From the NCBI GenBank assembly GCA_041912595.1, contig JAYRMR010000024.1, forward strand, positions 10,910 to 74,909: a stretch of DNA of 64,000 nt, given 5' to 3'. Positions 33,945-42,927 of this stretch are shown here, piece by piece. Every line of letters starts with the position of its first letter. Position 1 is the first letter of the stretch. The notes under the pieces were generated by a model, which was not told the DNA's origin, made no database searches, and saw only the letters and a program-made list of their open reading frames with translations. Source of the stretch: Roseateles_B sp041912595 (GTDB taxonomy: Bacteria > Pseudomonadota > Gammaproteobacteria > Burkholderiales > Burkholderiaceae_C). A program made the position numbers and the translations under genes.

Positions 33945-35336
33945 TTGAATCCAATGTTCCCAAGCCCCCTGCGCCGGGGCCGCCGCCGGGCCCTGGCGTT
34001 CGCGTCGGCGCTGGCCCTGGCGCTGGGCGCCGTGCCGGCCGCCCGGGCGCAGGCCCCATCCGCGCCCCCCGCTCGCCCGCCCGCCTCTGCCCCGCAGGAC
34101 GAGGCCAAGAAGCCGCCGCCCGTCTCCGCCGTCGCGCGTCGCGTGTACGAGCGCGCGAAGGGCCAGCTGATGCAGATCCGCACGCTGCTCAAGAGCCAGG
34201 ACAGCCAGGCCTCCGTGGGCTCGGCCTTCGTGGTGAGCGAGCAGGGCCACGTCATCACGAACTACCACGTGATCAGCCAGTTCGCGCTCGAGCCGGACCG
34301 CTACCGCCTGCGCTACGCCACGACGGAAGGCGAGGGCGGTGCCATCGAACTGCTGGACATCGACGTGCGCCGGGACCTCGCGCTGCTGCGCATCAAGGAC
34401 TTCAAGCCGGACGGCGTGCTGCGCTTCCGTGCCCCGGATCAGCCGCTGTCGAAGGGGGACCGCATCTACTCGATGGGCAACCCGCACGACGTCGCCTTCG
34501 CCGTCGTCGAGGGCAACTACAACGGCCTGGTCGAGCGCAGCTTCGACCCGCTGATCTACTACTCCGGCTCCATCAATTCCGGCATGAGCGGCGGCCCGGT
34601 GGTGGACGAGGACGGCCGCGTGGTGGGCGTCAACGTCTCGGCGATGTTCTTCGCTCAGCAGATGAGCTTCCTGGTCCCGGGGCAGTACGCCGCCGAGCTG
34701 CTCGCCCGCAGCCGCGACGCCAAACCCCTGGACAAGCCCGTGTGGCCGCAGCTCACCGCGCAGCTGATGGCCTACCAGGACGAGCTCGTGCAGGCCTTCG
34801 TCAAGCAGCCCTGGCGCGATGCCGGCCATGCGCGCTACCAGCTGCCCGTGCCGCAGGAGCAGTACATGCGCTGCTGGGGCCGCGGCACCGGCGCGGACAC
34901 CAAGGGCCTGGAGTTCCAGCGCTCGCAGTGCCGCATGGAGCACGCCATCTACCTCAACGGCGGCATGCAGACGGGCTACCTCGACATGGCCCACGAGGCC
35001 TATGACGGCAGCAAGCTGGGCTCGCTGCGCTTCGCACGCCAGTACGGCAACAGCTTCCGCAACGAGCGCCTGGGCCGCGACGACCGCGACCGCACGGCCC
35101 CCTACTGCCGCGAGGACTTCGTGGAGCAGCAGGGCCTGCCGCTGCGCGCCGTCGTGTGCCTGCGGGCCTACCGCAAGCTGCCCGGCCTGCACGACCTCAG
35201 CGTGCTCGTCACCACGGTCGACGCGAACACCGAGGGCGCCCTCGGCCGCTTCGACGCCAAGGGCGTGAGCTTCGCCAATGCCCAGACCCTCACCCGTCAC
35301 TACCTGAAAGGCTTCGCATGGACCAGGCCGCAGTGA
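33945..35336 (+). CDS. Secreted trypsin-like serine protease
   Basis: A 463-residue exported protease. A signal peptide (cut near AARAQ) is followed by a Pro/Ala linker. Residues about 70-260 are the S1C/trypsin-like domain with an intact triad: His108 in TNYHV, Asp144 in RRDLALL and Ser215 in GMSGGP. No PDZ domain follows, unlike DegP. The C-terminal 200 residues are unassigned and hold several Cys. TTG at 33945 is preferred because AAGGGAG lies 5 bp before it; ATG at 33954 is 14 bp away. It overlaps the next gene by 19 bp, pointing to a joint function. Confidence 0.87.
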   Translation: MNPMFPSPLRRGRRRALAFASALALALGAVPAARAQAPSAPPARPPASAPQDEAKKPPPVSAVARRVYERAKGQLMQIRTLLKSQDSQASVGSAFVVSEQGHVITNYHVISQFALEPDRYRLRYATTEGEGGAIELLDIDVRRDLALLRIKDFKPDGVLRFRAPDQPLSKGDRIYSMGNPHDVAFAVVEGNYNGLVERSFDPLIYYSGSINSGMSGGPVVDEDGRVVGVNVSAMFFAQQMSFLVPGQYAAELLARSRDAKPLDKPVWPQLTAQLMAYQDELVQAFVKQPWRDAGHARYQLPVPQEQYMRCWGRGTGADTKGLEFQRSQCRMEHAIYLNGGMQTGYLDMAHEAYDGSKLGSLRFARQYGNSFRNERLGRDDRDRTAPYCREDFVEQQGLPLRAVVCLRAYRKLPGLHDLSVLVTTVDANTEGALGRFDAKGVSFANAQTLTRHYLKGFAWTRPQ

Positions 35337-36307
35337 TCGAAGTCCTGGACCGCGATGGCCAGGTGCGTTCGGTCCACAAGGTGCAGGGCTGGCCCCTGCG
35401 CATCGGCCGTTCGCCGGCCTGCGAGCTGGTGTTGGACGACGCCCACCTCGCGGGCGAGCACGCGGAGCTGAGCTGGGGCGAGGACGGCCCGCAGCTGCGC
35501 CTGCTCCCGAGCCTTAACGGCGGCTGGCTGGGCACGCGCCGCCTGGCCGCCGGGGAGCCCCAGGCCCTGCCGGACGAGACCGTCTGGCAGCTGGGCAACA
35601 CCCGCCTGCGCCTGCGCACGCTGCGCAGCACGCTGGCACCCGAGAAGCCGCTGGCCCACCCGGACTTCGCCCGGAGCCGTCTGCGCCACCTGCTGGTGCC
35701 AGGTCTTGCCCTGCTGTGGGCGGTGCTGCTGTGGCTGGACCAGTGGCTGGGCTCAGACCCGGGCACCCCGTGGGTTCAGTACGCGCCGGCGATGCTGGCC
35801 CCCTTTGCGCTGGTGCTGGTGTGGTCCGCCGTGTGGGCGCTGGTCAGCATGCTCTTCCACCGCTGGTTCGCCTTCCTGCCGCATCTGCGGCGGGTGCTGA
35901 TCGTGCTCGTGAGCCTGCATCTGCTGGGCATGGGCCTGCCCGTCGTTGCCTATGCGCTGTCCTGGCCGCGCCTGATGGTGGTGGACGCGCTGGTCTTCCC
36001 GGTCGGCCTCGTGGGCCTGCTGTGGTGGCATGCCTCGTTCGTGTGGCCGCGGGCCCGGCGCCTGCTGGCCGCGGGCCTCGGCAGCCTCTTCCTGGTGAGC
36101 CTCGCCCTGATGGTGGGCAAGCGATGGGAGCAGCAGTACTGGTTCGGCCCGGCCTACCTCAGCGTGCTGCCGCCCCCGGCGATGCGCCTCGCCTCGCCCA
36201 AGCCGGTGGAGTCGCTGGTGGACTCGCTCGCGCCGCTGGAGGCCCAGCTCAAGCGCCAGGCCGCCAAGGACAACGAGGTGCCCAGCCAGGACGGCATGGA
36301 GGAATGA
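35318..36307 (+). CDS. FHA-domain membrane protein
   Basis: A 329-residue protein. Residues about 8-105 form an FHA phosphothreonine-binding domain: LRIGRSPACELVLDD contains the Arg and Ser of the peptide-binding loop, and AGEHAELSW the conserved His. It is followed by five or six membrane helices (about 128-280) and a charged tail. FHA outside the membrane-embedded part suggests a sensor or scaffold for phosphorylated proteins. The 19-bp overlap with the protease gene implies coupled translation. A matching kinase is not in the window. Confidence 0.85.
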   Translation: MDQAAVIEVLDRDGQVRSVHKVQGWPLRIGRSPACELVLDDAHLAGEHAELSWGEDGPQLRLLPSLNGGWLGTRRLAAGEPQALPDETVWQLGNTRLRLRTLRSTLAPEKPLAHPDFARSRLRHLLVPGLALLWAVLLWLDQWLGSDPGTPWVQYAPAMLAPFALVLVWSAVWALVSMLFHRWFAFLPHLRRVLIVLVSLHLLGMGLPVVAYALSWPRLMVVDALVFPVGLVGLLWWHASFVWPRARRLLAAGLGSLFLVSLALMVGKRWEQQYWFGPAYLSVLPPPAMRLASPKPVESLVDSLAPLEAQLKRQAAKDNEVPSQDGMEE

Positions 36308-36339
36308 GCGCGGCCGCCCGCGTGTCCCGCTCATGAAGA

Positions 36340-36361
36340 AAGGCCCCTCGCGAGGGGCCTT
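36340..36361. terminator. Bidirectional terminator
   Basis: A perfect 22-bp palindrome, AAGGCCCCTCG / CGAGGGGCCTT, with A-rich and T-rich flanks, between the convergent FHA and cysteine synthase genes. It can end transcription from both sides. Confidence 0.85.
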
Positions 36362-36408
36362 CTTCTTGGGGCGGCCGCTGCCGCGAGCCGGTCGCCAACC
36401 GGGCGTGA

Positions 36409-37323
36409 TCAGGCCGGCAGGAAGCCGTCCACCGAGAGATAGCGCTCGCCGGTGTCGTAGTTGAAGCCCAGCACGCGGCTGCCGGCCGGCAGCTCGGGCA
36501 GCTTCTTCGCGATGGCGGCCAGCGTGGCGCCGCTGGAGATGCCCACCAGCAGGCCCTCCTCGCGCGCCGAGCGGCGGGCGTACTCGCGGGCGTCCTCGGC
36601 CTCGACCTGGATCACGCCGTCGAGCAGTGCCGTGTGGAGGTTGTCGGGGATGAAGCCGGCGCCGATGCCCTGGATCGGGTGCGGGCTCGGCGAGCCGCCG
36701 CTGATGACGGGCGACTGGCTCGGCTCCACGGCGAACACCTGCAGCTGCGGCCAGGCCTTCTTGAGCACCTGCGCCGTGCCGCTGATGTGGCCGCCGGTGC
36801 CGACGCCGGTGATCAGCACATCGAGGCCGCCGGGGAAGTCACGCAGGATCTCCTGGGCCGTGGTGCGCACGTGGACGTCCACATTGGCGGGGTTCTTGAA
36901 CTGCTGCGGGATCCAGGCGCCGGGCGTGGCGGCGGCCAGCTCCTCGGCGCGGGCGATGGCGCCCTTCATGCCCTTCTCGCGCGGGGTCAGGTCGAAGGTG
37001 GCGCCATAGGCCAGCATCAGGCGGCGGCGCTCGATGGACATGCTGTCCGGCATCACCAGCACCAGCTTGTAGCCCTTCACCGCCGCGACCATGGCCAGGC
37101 CCACGCCGGTGTTGCCCGAGGTGGGCTCGATGATGGTGGCGCCCGGCTTGAGCAGGCCCTTCGCCTCGGCGTCCTCGACCATGGACAGCGCGATGCGGTC
37201 CTTGATGGAGCCGCCCGGATTGCTGCGCTCGGACTTCACCCAGACCTGGGCTTCGCCGAACAGCCGGTTGATGCGGATATGCGGGGTGTTGCCGATGGTG
37301 GCCAAAACGTTGTCGAAAGGCAT
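36409..37323 (-). CDS. cysK: Cysteine synthase A
   Basis: A 304-residue PLP enzyme that makes cysteine from O-acetylserine and sulfide. Lys41 in NPGGSIKDRIA carries the PLP; TSGNTG binds the substrate; GTGGHISG holds the phosphate; and the C-terminal GISSGA matches the family. Length and layout fit CysK rather than the longer CysM or cystathionine synthase types. Single gene, convergent with the FHA gene and divergent from the Tat lipoprotein gene. Confidence 0.94.
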   Translation of the reverse strand: MPFDNVLATIGNTPHIRINRLFGEAQVWVKSERSNPGGSIKDRIALSMVEDAEAKGLLKPGATIIEPTSGNTGVGLAMVAAVKGYKLVLVMPDSMSIERRRLMLAYGATFDLTPREKGMKGAIARAEELAAATPGAWIPQQFKNPANVDVHVRTTAQEILRDFPGGLDVLITGVGTGGHISGTAQVLKKAWPQLQVFAVEPSQSPVISGGSPSPHPIQGIGAGFIPDNLHTALLDGVIQVEAEDAREYARRSAREEGLLVGISSGATLAAIAKKLPELPAGSRVLGFNYDTGERYLSVDGFLPA

Positions 37324-37530
37324 GGTCGCTCCTGTGCAAGGCCTGCAATGGTAGCGCCGCGCTTATGAAAAGATGTTCTAAGTAACCGCGGGTAAGGCAG
37401 GGAGGCCAGAATGGCATCTTCGCGGACAGGTGCTTACCCCTCTGATCGCTGGACAGTTTCACAATCGCGCTCGAGTTGCCCCAGGCCTTGGGGTCAGCGT
37501 CCGTACCGCTCGAACAGGAAGGGCCGAGAG

Positions 37531-39939
37531 ATGAAGGATTCCGAGGATCAAGACTTGACTGTCGTGCGCCGGCAGTTTCTGCTGGGGTCGGCGCTGGGCG
37601 TGCTGGGTGGCTTGCACCTGACCGCCTGCGGAGGCGGCGGCGGTGATGCCGCGCCGTTGACCGGCTCGTCCCAGACGCCCGGCAGTTCGCCGACCACGGC
37701 GCCCGGCAGCGGCAGCGGCCTCGACGGCACCACGCCAGCGGCCGCGGACAACCAGATGAAGGTGAGTCTGCCCTCCGGCACCGAGTCCCAGTACCCGCTC
37801 CAGTTCGGGCGCCCGTTCGTGGCCGGGGAGATCCCCGGCATGCCCGTGGTGCTGCTCGACGGCGTGGTGATGCCCTCTCAGGCGGACGTGAAGACCCGCC
37901 ATGCTGATGGATCGGTGAAGTTCGCCGTGATCTCGGTGATCCTGCCGACGCTCGGCATGTCCGAGCGCACGATCACCTTCGGCAACCAGGAGGTGCGGGC
38001 GCAGACGTCCGTCTCCATCGCCGACATGCTGAGCCGCTACGACTTCGACGCCACGATCCAGCTGGCCTTCGGGCAGGCGGACCCGGCGCCCGCGAAGGTG
38101 TCCGCGCGGGAGATGCTCGCGACGCTCACCGACGCCGGCCTGGCCGCCGAGACGGCCGCGGGTGGCGTGCAGAGCCGCTACTGGACGCAGGGGCCGGTGT
38201 GCACGACGGTCCTGCTGTGCGATCACAAGACCAAGGCCTTCGACCGCGGCAGCAATGCCACCCGGGCCGTGCGTCCGATGTTCCATGTGCAGTTCTGGCC
38301 CACGATCGGCCGGTACCACGTCCGCCACATCGTCGAGGTGGCGGACGTCACCAAGCTCAAGGACGAGAAGCCCGTCATCGTCAGCTTCGGCACGGGCCAG
38401 TCCAACCCGCAGGTGCGGCTGTCCGAGGCGGCCAATCTCTACCTGGGCACCTGGCAGTCCCGCGCCTACTGGGGCGGCACGGACATTCCGCGGGCCAATC
38501 TCCGGCACGGCGTGGCCTATCTGGCCCGGACCAAGGCCATGCCCAACTACGACAGCAGCATCGTCATGGAGCCCACCGCCCTGGCGAGTTATGCCAAGGA
38601 CTATGCCGCGCGGCCCCAGGGCCTCGGGGCGCGCGGCTACTGGGAGATCGCCATGGCGGCCGCGGGCGGCCGTCCGGACCTCGGCCTGATGCCCAAATGG
38701 GACACCGTCTCCATGTACTCCGGCCAGGCCTCCATGCAGGCCATCTGCGAGCGCCAGTCCGAGCTGGCCGGCTCCTGGGCCTTCTACTTCCGCGAGGGCG
38801 ACAGCCTCAAGCCCATCTACGGCAGCACCTCGGGGCAGGGGCGCATCCTCTCCAAGCTCGGCCGGCCCACGGTCTTCCTCTACGACAGCAACCGCTACTG
38901 GACGCAGGCCGCCGTGGCCGACCGCTTCAAGGTCGACGGCGCCTCCGACAGCACGCGGGACGGCTGGGTGCACGACGTTGCCCACACGCCGGGGCTCTTC
39001 TGGTGGATGTACCTCAGCAGCGGGCAGGCCTTCTGGCACGAGAAGCTGCTGCAGCTGGCGGCGTGGTCGCAGTTCGTGGTGAATCCGGGCCTCTCCTACA
39101 ACTCGGTGGCCAACGGCGCTTCCAACAAGGCCCTCATCATCAACGGCGTGCAGGTGCGCGGCTGGGGCTGGCAGTTCCGCAACCGGGCGCGGGCCTGGTG
39201 GGCGGCGCTGGACGGCAGTCCCGAGCGCCTGCTGCTGGAACAGAGCCTCACCGACGCCGTGGCCCAGCGCTACGGCCTCTATGACATCCCGAGCACGCTG
39301 GACAGCCATCCCATCCGCACCACCTGGAATGCCAACTACAAGGCCTGGTACACCAGCGGTCCGGCGCAGCCCCGGCCGAATGCGCTGGCCTACTGGGACG
39401 GCTTCGGCGGCTACACGCGGGACCAGTTCATCGCCTCCGTGGGCATGCCGCCGGACGACTGGGGCGGCGGCGCGATGGCGCCGTGGATGCAGAACTTCAT
39501 CACGCTGTCCGTGTGCCACGCGGTGGAACTCGGCTTCACGGCGGCGCAGCCGCTCGCGAACTGGGTGGTGCGGCAGGCCATCGTGATCGCGAACTCGGCC
39601 CATCCCCGTCACATCGCGGACTATGTCTTCCCGCAGACCAAGACGGACGGCACCTTCTACCAGACGCTGGACGACCTCTACGACGGCTTCACCTACCTGG
39701 CCGAGGGCGACTATCCCACCAGCATGCCCGCGGACAGCACCAAGGGCTTCCCCGGCAGCGGACCGGTCGGCTCGTACCAGGTGACGGTCGAGGGCTATGG
39801 CGCGATCGCCGTCGCGGCCATCGCGCTGGCCAACGGGCACCCGGATCAGGCGGCGGCCTGGCGCGTGGTCGGGCCGTGGTCGCGCTACACGCGCTACTTC
39901 AACTACGACCCGCGCTACGCCATCCTGCCGCGCACCTGA
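37531..39939 (+). CDS. Tat-exported lipoprotein, polysaccharide-lyase-like (PcRGLX/YetA type)
   Basis: An 802-residue lipoprotein. The N-terminus has a twin-arginine signal (VVRRQFLLGSALG) with a lipobox LTAC, followed by a Gly/Ser/Thr/Pro linker to about residue 75. Residues about 80-160 (PLQFGRPFVAGEIPGMPV, TRHADGSVKFAVISV) match the RIFT-barrel domain of exo-rhamnogalacturonan-lyase-like proteins. A large helical body rich in Trp and Tyr follows, like an alpha/alpha-barrel lyase. It may degrade a pectin-like polymer on the cell surface. The assignment of substrate is inference. Start 37531 after GGAAGG. Confidence 0.72.
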   Translation: MKDSEDQDLTVVRRQFLLGSALGVLGGLHLTACGGGGGDAAPLTGSSQTPGSSPTTAPGSGSGLDGTTPAAADNQMKVSLPSGTESQYPLQFGRPFVAGEIPGMPVVLLDGVVMPSQADVKTRHADGSVKFAVISVILPTLGMSERTITFGNQEVRAQTSVSIADMLSRYDFDATIQLAFGQADPAPAKVSAREMLATLTDAGLAAETAAGGVQSRYWTQGPVCTTVLLCDHKTKAFDRGSNATRAVRPMFHVQFWPTIGRYHVRHIVEVADVTKLKDEKPVIVSFGTGQSNPQVRLSEAANLYLGTWQSRAYWGGTDIPRANLRHGVAYLARTKAMPNYDSSIVMEPTALASYAKDYAARPQGLGARGYWEIAMAAAGGRPDLGLMPKWDTVSMYSGQASMQAICERQSELAGSWAFYFREGDSLKPIYGSTSGQGRILSKLGRPTVFLYDSNRYWTQAAVADRFKVDGASDSTRDGWVHDVAHTPGLFWWMYLSSGQAFWHEKLLQLAAWSQFVVNPGLSYNSVANGASNKALIINGVQVRGWGWQFRNRARAWWAALDGSPERLLLEQSLTDAVAQRYGLYDIPSTLDSHPIRTTWNANYKAWYTSGPAQPRPNALAYWDGFGGYTRDQFIASVGMPPDDWGGGAMAPWMQNFITLSVCHAVELGFTAAQPLANWVVRQAIVIANSAHPRHIADYVFPQTKTDGTFYQTLDDLYDGFTYLAEGDYPTSMPADSTKGFPGSGPVGSYQVTVEGYGAIAVAAIALANGHPDQAAAWRVVGPWSRYTRYFNYDPRYAILPRT

Positions 39940-39961
39940 GTGGGCAGGTTCCCGCGTATCC

Positions 39962-40005
39962 CCGGCGTGTCCCCGGCGTGTCTCCGGCGTGTCTCCGGCG
40001 TGGGG
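39962..40005. repeat. Four tandem 11-bp repeats
   Basis: Four head-to-tail copies of CCGGCGTGTCT-like units (CCGGCGTGTCC, CCGGCGTGTCT twice, CCGGCGTGGGG). A weaker fifth copy may precede them. They lie between the lipoprotein stop and the rnpB promoter. Confidence 0.85.
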
Positions 40006-40071
40006 GTGCTTCGGGACGCAGGCGCCCCGGCCCGGGAACACGGCCCTCGCCGGAGGGGGCCGCGCTTCGGG

Positions 40072-40077
40072 GATAAT
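40072..40077 (+). promoter_or_regulatory. rnpB promoter -10
   Basis: GATAAT, one base from consensus, 8 bp before the first base of the RNase P RNA. The expected -35 region is GC-rich and has no good match. Confidence 0.55.
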
Positions 40078-40084
40078 GCGCCCC

Positions 40085-40430
40085 GTGAAGCAGGTCAGAC
40101 CGCCGCTGGTGCGAGCGTGGAAACACGGCACTGGAGGAAGGTCCGGACTGCAAAGAGCGGCGTAGCAGCTAACGGCTGCCCGGCGAAAGCCGAGGATCAG
40201 AGCAACAGAGACGAGTCAGGCGGGTCACCTTCGGGCGGCCTGTCTGGGTGAAACGGGCAATCTCTACGCGCAGCAACACCAAGTAGGCCAGCGTTGATGC
40301 GGCTCGCAGAGCTGGCGGGTAGGTGGCACCGAGCCGGGCAGTGATGTCCGGCCCAGAGGAATGGCGGTCACGGGACCGGGCCCGCAAGGGTCAGGTCCTG
40401 CACAGAATCCGGCCTATCGACCTGCTTCAC
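40085..40430 (+). ncRNA. rnpB: RNase P RNA, class A
   Basis: About 346 nt of bacterial class A RNase P RNA, the catalytic part of the enzyme that trims tRNA 5' ends. The ends pair perfectly (GTGAAGCAGG with CCTGCTTCAC, helix P1). Conserved blocks in order: GGTCAGACCGCCGCTGG, GAGGAAGGTCCGGACT (P4 region), AACGGGCAATCTCTACGCG, CAGAGGAATGG and ACAGAATCCGGCCTATCGACC. The first block is changed at one nearly invariant base (GAGGAAGG where GAGGAAAG is usual). The 3' end stops 2 bp before the stop codon of the convergent oxidoreductase gene. Confidence 0.95.
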
Positions 40431-40432
40431 CC

Positions 40433-41455
40433 TTATTCATGCCCGTCGGCGCCCCCACGCGCCTGTGCGGTCCGGTGACCCTCCTGCAGCAGCGCCTCGA
40501 TGGTCTGCTGCACGGCGAGCGCCTCGGCAAAACCGGGCAGGGCGTGCGAGCGGCCGTCGAGCAGGGCGCCCCAGTGCTCCAGCAGATCCGCCTCGGCCAG
40601 GTCCGGGCGCAGGTCGCGCTCGCTGAGCTCCCGCCAGTCCTCGTCCTTGCGCAGGCGGATGCGGCGGAACCAGTCGCTCAGGCAGATCTCCCCGCCGCGG
40701 GCACGCCAGCGCATCTCGTTGACGTCGCTCTCCTGGCCCAGCACCGCGGCATCGATGTCGATGGGCACGCCCGCCGCGAACAGCCGGGCTCGCAGGCCGA
40801 TCTCGGCAGCGGCCGGGTCCGAGGGGTAGAGCAGCTCGCTGTGCACCACCTCGGCGGCGCCCAGCACCCGCTGCAGCACGAAGATGAAATGCGACAGCAC
40901 CTCCCGGCTGAAGCCGCCCTCCGCGCGCCCGGACAGCCACGCGCCGGCGTCCTTCTGCCAGGGGCGGGGCCATTCGGAAAAGCGCAGCGTGAGCTGCACC
41001 GACTGCAGCTCGCCCATGGGATGCCGCGAGGCCGCGCCGAAGCAGGACTGCAGCTGCGCCAGACCGCTGCTGGAGGCGAGCGAGAAGTTGACGGCCGCCC
41101 GATGCTGGCCCTGGCGCAGGACCTGCAGCGTGCGGGCGGCGGCCTCGGCATCGACGGCCAGCGGCTTCTCGCACAGCACGGTCAGCCCCAGCGCGAAGGC
41201 GCGCTCGGCCCAGCCGAGGTGGGACTGCGGGGGGCTGGCGATGTAGACACCGCGCAGGCCGGGCTGCGTCAGGAGCCGCTCGGGCTCGTCGGGCACGTGG
41301 AGATGGGGATGGCGGGCACGCACGGCGGCCCGCGTTCCGGGATCGGGGTCCCAGGCATACAGCGGCTGGAAACGGGGATGACCCTGGAGGCGGTCCAGCA
41401 TTCGCTGACCCATGACTCCCAGTCCGATGATGCCAATGGCGTAGGGTTCGGGCAT
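40433..41455 (-). CDS. Gfo/Idh/MocA family oxidoreductase
   Basis: A 340-residue NAD(P)-dependent dehydrogenase. The Rossmann motif is IGIIGLGVMGQRM, followed by GVYIASPPQSH and the family Lys in VLCEKPLAVD. The second half is the substrate/dimer domain with SEWPRPWQKDAGAWL. Substrate unknown: sugars, inositol or similar polyols are typical. Its 3' end nearly touches rnpB on the opposite strand. Confidence 0.86.
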   Translation of the reverse strand: MPEPYAIGIIGLGVMGQRMLDRLQGHPRFQPLYAWDPDPGTRAAVRARHPHLHVPDEPERLLTQPGLRGVYIASPPQSHLGWAERAFALGLTVLCEKPLAVDAEAAARTLQVLRQGQHRAAVNFSLASSSGLAQLQSCFGAASRHPMGELQSVQLTLRFSEWPRPWQKDAGAWLSGRAEGGFSREVLSHFIFVLQRVLGAAEVVHSELLYPSDPAAAEIGLRARLFAAGVPIDIDAAVLGQESDVNEMRWRARGGEICLSDWFRRIRLRKDEDWRELSERDLRPDLAEADLLEHWGALLDGRSHALPGFAEALAVQQTIEALLQEGHRTAQARGGADGHE

Positions 41456-41593
41456 GTTGAGGATTCACGCAAGCGCGGCGCAGTGTAGGGCAGGAGACCG
41501 GGCGATCCGGGCCTCGGCCGCTACACTGCGTCTCTCCCTTCCCTGTCCCGCCTCGCCCCTGCGCGCAGGCCGGGCGCACACCGCACATTCCTG

Positions 41594-42796
41594 ATGAATC
41601 CTGATGCCGGCACCCTCTGGCGCGGTCCGCGCTGGACCCTGGCCGTCCTGCTGGCCTGCCTCGGCACCGTAGGCCCGTTCTCCATCGACACCTACCTGCC
41701 GGCCTTCGCCGGCATCGCGCGGGCCCTGGATGCCACGCCGGTCCAGATGCAGCAGACGCTGTCGGCCTATCTGCTGGGCTTCGCGGTGATGAATCTCTTC
41801 CATGGCGCGCTCTCCGACAGCTTCGGCCGGCGACCGGTGGTGCTGGTGGGCACGGCGGTCTTCACGCTGGCGTCCATGGGCTGCGCGCTCTCGGGCAGCA
41901 TCGGGCAGCTGATCTTCTTCCGCACCGTGCAGGGCATGTCGGCCGGCGCGGGCGTGGTGGTCTCGCGGGCCATCATCCGGGACATGTTCCCGCCCTCCGA
42001 GGCCCAGCGGGTGATGTCGCAGGTGACGCTCTTCTTCGGCGTGGCCCCGGCGGTGGCGCCCATGGTGGGCGGCTTCCTCTTCGTGCATGCGGACTGGCAC
42101 TCGATCTTCTGGTTCCTCGTGCTGGTCGGGGCGGCGCTGTTCGTGGCGAACTGGCGGCTGCTGCCCGAGACCCTGCACCAGGACCTCGCCCAGCCCTTCC
42201 ACCCGCGGGACCTGATGCGCGGCTACGCGCAGCTGTGCGGCAGCCGGCGCTTCCTGCTGCTGACGCTTGCCAGCGGCATCCCCTTCAACGGCATGTTCCT
42301 CTACGTGCTGGCCGCCCCGGTCTTTCTGGGCGAGCACCTCGGCCTCGCGCCCACGCAGTTCTTCCTGTTCTTCTGCTTCAGCATCGGCGGGATCATGGGC
42401 GGCGCGTGGTTCAGCGGCCGGCTGGCCGGCAAGATCAAGCCCCGGGCGCAGATCCGGCGCGGCTTCTTCATCATGCTCGCGATGGCGGTGCTGAACGTGG
42501 TGCTGAATCTCGTGCTGCCGCCGAGCGCCTGGTGGGCGCTGCCAGTGATCGGCCTCTTCGCGCTGGGCTGGGCGCTGATGGTGCCCGTTGTGACGCTCAT
42601 GGTCCTGGACCAGGTGCCCGAGCGCCGCGGCATGGCGTCCTCGCTGCAGGCCTGCATCAGCAGCGCCGCGAACGGCCTCGTGGCCGGCGTGCTGGTGCCG
42701 CTGGTGATGCACTCGACGCTGGCCCTCGCCCTGGCCTCGGCCAGCATGATGGGCATCGGGCTCGTGGCCTGGCTGTGGGTCAAGCGCGAGGTCTGA
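41594..42796 (+). CDS. Bcr/CflA-family drug:H+ antiporter
   Basis: A 400-residue MFS transporter with twelve membrane helices. Family signs: SIDTYLPAF in helix 1, the loop motif GALSDSFGRRPVVL between helices 2 and 3, and RTVQGMSAGAGVVVSRAIIRD in helix 4. Members export bicyclomycin, chloramphenicol or sulfonamides, or small metabolites. Single gene, divergent from the oxidoreductase. Confidence 0.9.
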   Translation: MNPDAGTLWRGPRWTLAVLLACLGTVGPFSIDTYLPAFAGIARALDATPVQMQQTLSAYLLGFAVMNLFHGALSDSFGRRPVVLVGTAVFTLASMGCALSGSIGQLIFFRTVQGMSAGAGVVVSRAIIRDMFPPSEAQRVMSQVTLFFGVAPAVAPMVGGFLFVHADWHSIFWFLVLVGAALFVANWRLLPETLHQDLAQPFHPRDLMRGYAQLCGSRRFLLLTLASGIPFNGMFLYVLAAPVFLGEHLGLAPTQFFLFFCFSIGGIMGGAWFSGRLAGKIKPRAQIRRGFFIMLAMAVLNVVLNLVLPPSAWWALPVIGLFALGWALMVPVVTLMVLDQVPERRGMASSLQACISSAANGLVAGVLVPLVMHSTLALALASASMMGIGLVAWLWVKREV

Positions 42797-42927
42797 CAAC
42801 GCTTGCGGACCGTGCGGGCGGCCTGGCGCTCAAGACTGCGCCCGGCCGGCCGATGTAGAGACAGGCGCATCCACCGACCTGAGCCCGGCCCTCGCCGGGC
42901 GGGTCCGCGCATGCGCAGGAGCCTTCC

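Noticed and set aside
39962..40005. The tandem repeats as a small CRISPR array
   Set aside because: The units are 11 bp with no spacers between them and no cas genes are near.
37459..40131. An 890-codon minus-strand frame opposite the Tat lipoprotein
   Set aside because: Shadow of a GC-rich gene: Arg/Gly/His/Val-rich with no domain.
40387..40400. GGGTCAGGTCCTG as a third copy of the GGGGTCAGGTCTT repeat
   Set aside because: It lies within rnpB just before the conserved ACAGAATCCGG block and is part of the RNA.
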